From: an uncultured Prevotella sp.
GTDB taxonomy: Bacteria; Bacteroidota; Bacteroidia; Bacteroidales; Bacteroidaceae
NCBI GenBank assembly: GCA_900557035.1
Contig: USRA01000027.1
Coordinates: 1-25,468 of the forward strand
Direction: 5' to 3'
Length of the DNA: 25,468 nucleotides
Part shown: in pieces, positions 23,344 through 25,468 of the stretch
Layout: each line of letters starts with the position of its first letter
Numbering within the stretch: the first letter of the stretch is position 1
The notes under the pieces: generated by a model
What the model was told of the DNA's origin: nothing
Seen by the model: only the letters and a program-made list of their open reading frames with translations
The model's database searches: none
Program-made: the position numbers and the translations under genes

Positions 23344-23859
23344 ATGAAGAAATATATTTCAATGTTTATGTTCGCCTTGCTGGGCTGCTTCGCTCTTGTG
23401 TCTTGTGATACTGAGACTGATGAGTCGGCTGGTGGAACTGCCGTTGAGCAGATGGCGGGTATTTGGGATGTACAGGTTGATGCTGTAGATGAAAATGGTA
23501 ATGTTTTGTATGAAGATCCGTATGGATTGGGTACCATTACAGTGAATACCTACAATACTGCGGCCAATAGTGATAAGGAAATGTGGTTGCAGGATGCTGG
23601 CTTCTGGGGCGTCCAGATGAAAGTGAATGTAGATTATGCTGCCAAAACTTTCTCTGCAGCTGCTGGTTCTAGCTATAATCCTTCTAATGCTGAGGCTGGT
23701 AATGTTGAGTTGCTCGAAGGTCAGGTGTTATTGAATCAGGGAAAGAACCTTCATGGACTTCCTTGTGATAGCATCTGCTACAAGGTTAAGTTCAGCGATG
23801 ATGATAATGCTTTGACTTATCGCATCTCAGGAGTTAGACATTCTGGCTTCTATGAATAA
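23344..23859 (+). CDS. Small lipoprotein, lipid-binding putative hydrolase family (BT2261-like)
   Basis: 171 residues with lipobox LVSC (Cys21) and an acidic DTETDES stretch after it, suggesting export to the cell surface. The body is a calycin-like beta-barrel pattern beginning MAGIWDVQVDAVDENGNVLY and ending CYKVKFSDDDNALTYRISG. This resembles the Bacteroides 'lipid-binding putative hydrolase' (Lipid_bd) family, which despite its name often sits in SusCD loci. It is the last gene of the four-gene locus, 30 nt after the preceding lipoprotein, and is followed by three tandem hairpins ending in a terminator at 23957-23986. Confidence 0.68.
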   Translation: MKKYISMFMFALLGCFALVSCDTETDESAGGTAVEQMAGIWDVQVDAVDENGNVLYEDPYGLGTITVNTYNTAANSDKEMWLQDAGFWGVQMKVNVDYAAKTFSAAAGSSYNPSNAEAGNVELLEGQVLLNQGKNLHGLPCDSICYKVKFSDDDNALTYRISGVRHSGFYE

Positions 23860-23899
23860 TAGATTAAACTCTATTTAAATAATAAATGGATATAATATA

Positions 23900-23986
23900 A
23901 GGCAAAGTGATTTGCCTCGTTGTTGACCAAGTCAACACTTATATCTCTCTCGTCTTGGGGACTGGCAGTGGCCGGTCCCCTTTTTT
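23900..23986 (+). terminator. Three tandem hairpins ending in an intrinsic terminator
   Basis: Hairpin 1: AGGCAAA/TTTGCCT (23900-23917). Hairpin 2: TGTTGAC/GTCAACA with a 3-nt loop (23921-23937). Hairpin 3: GGGGACTGG/CCGGTCCCC (23957-23980, one G-U pair) followed by six T. The last is the likely terminator of the Sus locus. Confidence 0.8.
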
Positions 23987-24063
23987 GGTTATAGGATGGA
24001 AGGTAAAAAATCGTTCAAAAAGGAGTACTTTTCTGCATTTTAATGACTACAAGGGGGGTAGGG

Positions 24064-24095
24064 TTTGGTAGTTTCTGGAAAATGTTGTAATTTTG
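24064..24095 (+). promoter_or_regulatory. Promoter of the GH43-like gene
   Basis: TTTG at 24064-24067, a 20-nt spacer and TAATTTTG at 24088-24095, about 41 nt before the ATG. This separates the gene from the Sus transcription unit. Confidence 0.8.
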
Positions 24096-24136
24096 CAGCA
24101 TCATCTTGTAATTGTCAACTAACAAATTAAAAATAA

Positions 24137-25192
24137 ATGAAAAAGAAATTATCTACAGTACTTCTGGCTTTGGCTGCTTTCATGCCAACGACAGCACAGA
24201 ATTTAGTAAAGGGTGATTATGGTTATCTCTATTGTCACATGAGTGATAAGGGAGAGTGGACCGCGTATGCAGTATCTCGTGATGGCTACAACTATCAGGA
24301 CATTATTGATGGTAAGCCAATCTTCGATCCTGCTGAGCATGCGCGTATCGAAGGGGGAACCCGAGACGCCTATATCACCCGAACCCATAATGGAAAGGGA
24401 TATATTATGGTGACCACGGATATGTGTGTGGCAAAAAGCCATAAGTGGGATAACTATGGTATCGATCTCTTGAAGAGTGATGATCTAATTCACTGGACCA
24501 GTGTAACTTTCGATTATCGTAAGGGTATGCAGAATTTCTGTGATGCAGCTACCGCTCAGTCTCCTTACAAGGATTGGAGTACCATCAACCGTGTCTGGGC
24601 TCCTCAGATATTCTGGGATCCTGACTATCGTTGGGAAAATGGTGAGAAGGGTGGATACATGATCTATTATTCTATGCTTAATCGTGCGGAGGAAAAATAC
24701 GATCGAATGTATTATAGCTATGCTGACAAGTCTTTCACCAAGATTACTACTCCAAAGCTTCTTTTCGATTGGGGGTATGCTACCATTGATGCTGACATCA
24801 ACTTCTTGAAGAGCGATGGTCTTTATCACATGCTTATCAAGAAGGAAGGTGGAAAACCTGGTATCTATACTGCTACCAGCAAGCATTTGAACCACGGATG
24901 GGGTGAACCGGTAGAGGATGACTACGTAAGTTTCGAAGGTAAGAAGAATTGCGAAGGTAGCTCTGCCTTCCAGTTGATGGGCGATGATACCTGGCGTGTA
25001 GCTTATATCCAGTATAGCGATCAGCCTAAGCACTATCGTATCTGTAAGGCAGATAAGTATCTCCGCAATTTCTCAGATCCTGTTGATATCAAGGGCGTAA
25101 CGGGTCCTCAGCATGGTAGCTTTATGCGAATTACCAAGAAAGAGTATCAGCGACTCCTGAAATGGGACAAGGAGTTGAAGGCAAGTCATTGA
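24137..25192 (+). CDS. Secreted glycoside hydrolase family 43-like protein
   Basis: 351 residues with a signal peptide (about 1-20, PTTAQ). The body shows the repeated blade pattern of a five-bladed beta-propeller: YAVSRDGYNYQDI, GIDLLKSDDLIHW, RVWAPQIFWDPD, GGYMIYYSM. Candidate active-site acids are Asp77 in GGTRDAYI, Asp218/Asp220 in IDADINF and Glu273 in CEGSSAF. His326 in GPQHGSF matches the histidine often found in GH43 sites. GH43 enzymes are mainly arabinofuranosidases and xylosidases. The specificity here is unknown. The gene has its own promoter and lies just downstream of, but is separated by a terminator from, the Sus-type locus, so a shared substrate is not certain. Confidence 0.82.
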   Translation: MKKKLSTVLLALAAFMPTTAQNLVKGDYGYLYCHMSDKGEWTAYAVSRDGYNYQDIIDGKPIFDPAEHARIEGGTRDAYITRTHNGKGYIMVTTDMCVAKSHKWDNYGIDLLKSDDLIHWTSVTFDYRKGMQNFCDAATAQSPYKDWSTINRVWAPQIFWDPDYRWENGEKGGYMIYYSMLNRAEEKYDRMYYSYADKSFTKITTPKLLFDWGYATIDADINFLKSDGLYHMLIKKEGGKPGIYTATSKHLNHGWGEPVEDDYVSFEGKKNCEGSSAFQLMGDDTWRVAYIQYSDQPKHYRICKADKYLRNFSDPVDIKGVTGPQHGSFMRITKKEYQRLLKWDKELKASH

Positions 25193-25309
25193 TAGATAAA
25201 ATAACTTCCCCCGCTGCTCTTGCAGTATTTGCTTAAGTATTGTTATGTGCCTATATATAATAAGGAGAAAGATCTGTTTTAGAGCTTTGTTGTGTTTATG
25301 AATGTTAAA

Positions 25310-25340
25310 TTCGAAAGAAAAATGCAACTTTCTTCTCGAA
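25310..25340. repeat. Imperfect hairpin upstream of the rRNA-type promoter
   Basis: TTCGAAAGAAA (25310-25320) pairs with TTTCTTCTCGAA (25329-25340) with one bulged base and an 8-nt loop. It sits directly upstream of the -33 box. No T-run follows. Confidence 0.5.
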
Positions 25341-25343
25341 AAA

Positions 25344-25375
25344 TTTGGTGGAATGAAAAATAGTTAGTACTTTTG
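25344..25375 (+). promoter_or_regulatory. Promoter of a probable rRNA operon
   Basis: TTTG at 25344-25347, a 20-nt spacer and TACTTTTG at 25368-25375: a full match to the Bacteroidota consensus. The transcript would enter the rRNA-type leader that runs to the window end. Confidence 0.78.
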
Positions 25376-25381
25376 CACTCG

Positions 25382-25468
25382 CTTTTGAGAAATCAAGTAT
25401 TACTCTAAGCAACTAAAGAAAGAGTTCTTTGAAAGATTTTACATAAACAGACAAGTAGTACAAGAAGC
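25382..25468 (+). ncRNA. 5' leader of an rRNA operon (16S gene beyond the window)
   Basis: The stretch containing GAGTTCTTTGAAAGATTT (25422-25439) and ending AAGTAGTACAAGAAGC is, from memory, the conserved leader found just before 16S rRNA in Prevotella/Bacteroides rRNA operons. GTTCTTTGAAA resembles a boxA antitermination site. The 16S start is not within the window, so this is recognition of a leader and not of the rRNA itself. Confidence 0.7.

Overview
The window looks like a chromosomal segment of a gut or oral Bacteroidota bacterium, most likely Prevotella/Segatella (S. copri-like). Supporting signs are a SusC/SusD lipoprotein locus, a fimbrillin-anchor-like lipoprotein, GH115- and GH43-type secreted proteins, and repeated use of the Bacteroidota promoter form TTTG, about 20 nt, TAnnTTTG. 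I found this promoter at nine or more gene starts. The assignment comes from sequence recall, not from a database search.

Layout. 1-1603 (minus): start of a cytidylate-kinase-like gene, preceded in the transcript by a MATE exporter. 1871-4900 (plus): a secreted subtilisin-like protease, then xseA and xseB (exonuclease VII). 5076-6092 (plus): ilvE, ending in a terminator. 6093-6524: a gene-free stretch full of palindromes. 6525-8651 (minus): a GH115-like secreted protein that lacks the usual catalytic core. 8831-9931 (plus): an Mrp/NBP35-type P-loop ATPase. 9932-10297: a bidirectional terminator, then a 241-bp nested palindrome between 14-bp direct repeats. 10298-15275 (minus): a four-gene export operon (TolC-like, HlyD-like, two ABC-2 permeases) with no ATPase gene. 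15404-16417 (minus): a FimB/Mfa2-like lipoprotein, divergent from a Cof-type HAD phosphatase (16705-17496, plus). 17841-23859 (plus): a SusC/SusD uptake locus with two more lipoproteins, in the gene order of the B. thetaiotaomicron BT2264-BT2261 importer. 24137-25192 (plus): a GH43-like enzyme in its own transcription unit. 25344-25468: a strong promoter and the leader of what appears to be an rRNA operon, whose 16S gene would start just past the window.

How the genes work together. The SusC/SusD locus would form an outer-membrane uptake complex, by analogy probably for peptides. Its susC is broken here by an amber stop and a 1-nt frameshift about 70 bp apart. TolC, HlyD and the two permeases would form a trans-envelope exporter that must borrow an ATPase or work without one. 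xseA/xseB, ilvE, mrp and the HAD enzyme are housekeeping genes.

Most unusual content. The intergenic DNA stands out. A 7-bp-period motif (CTGTTAA repeated, giving clustered GTTAAC sites) occurs at five intergenic or gene-end places. Two of these copies form the arms of a roughly 140-bp palindrome, and one sits in a hairpin beside the 241-bp nested palindrome. These look like small non-autonomous repeat elements. I see no CRISPR array, tRNA gene, transposase or prophage gene.
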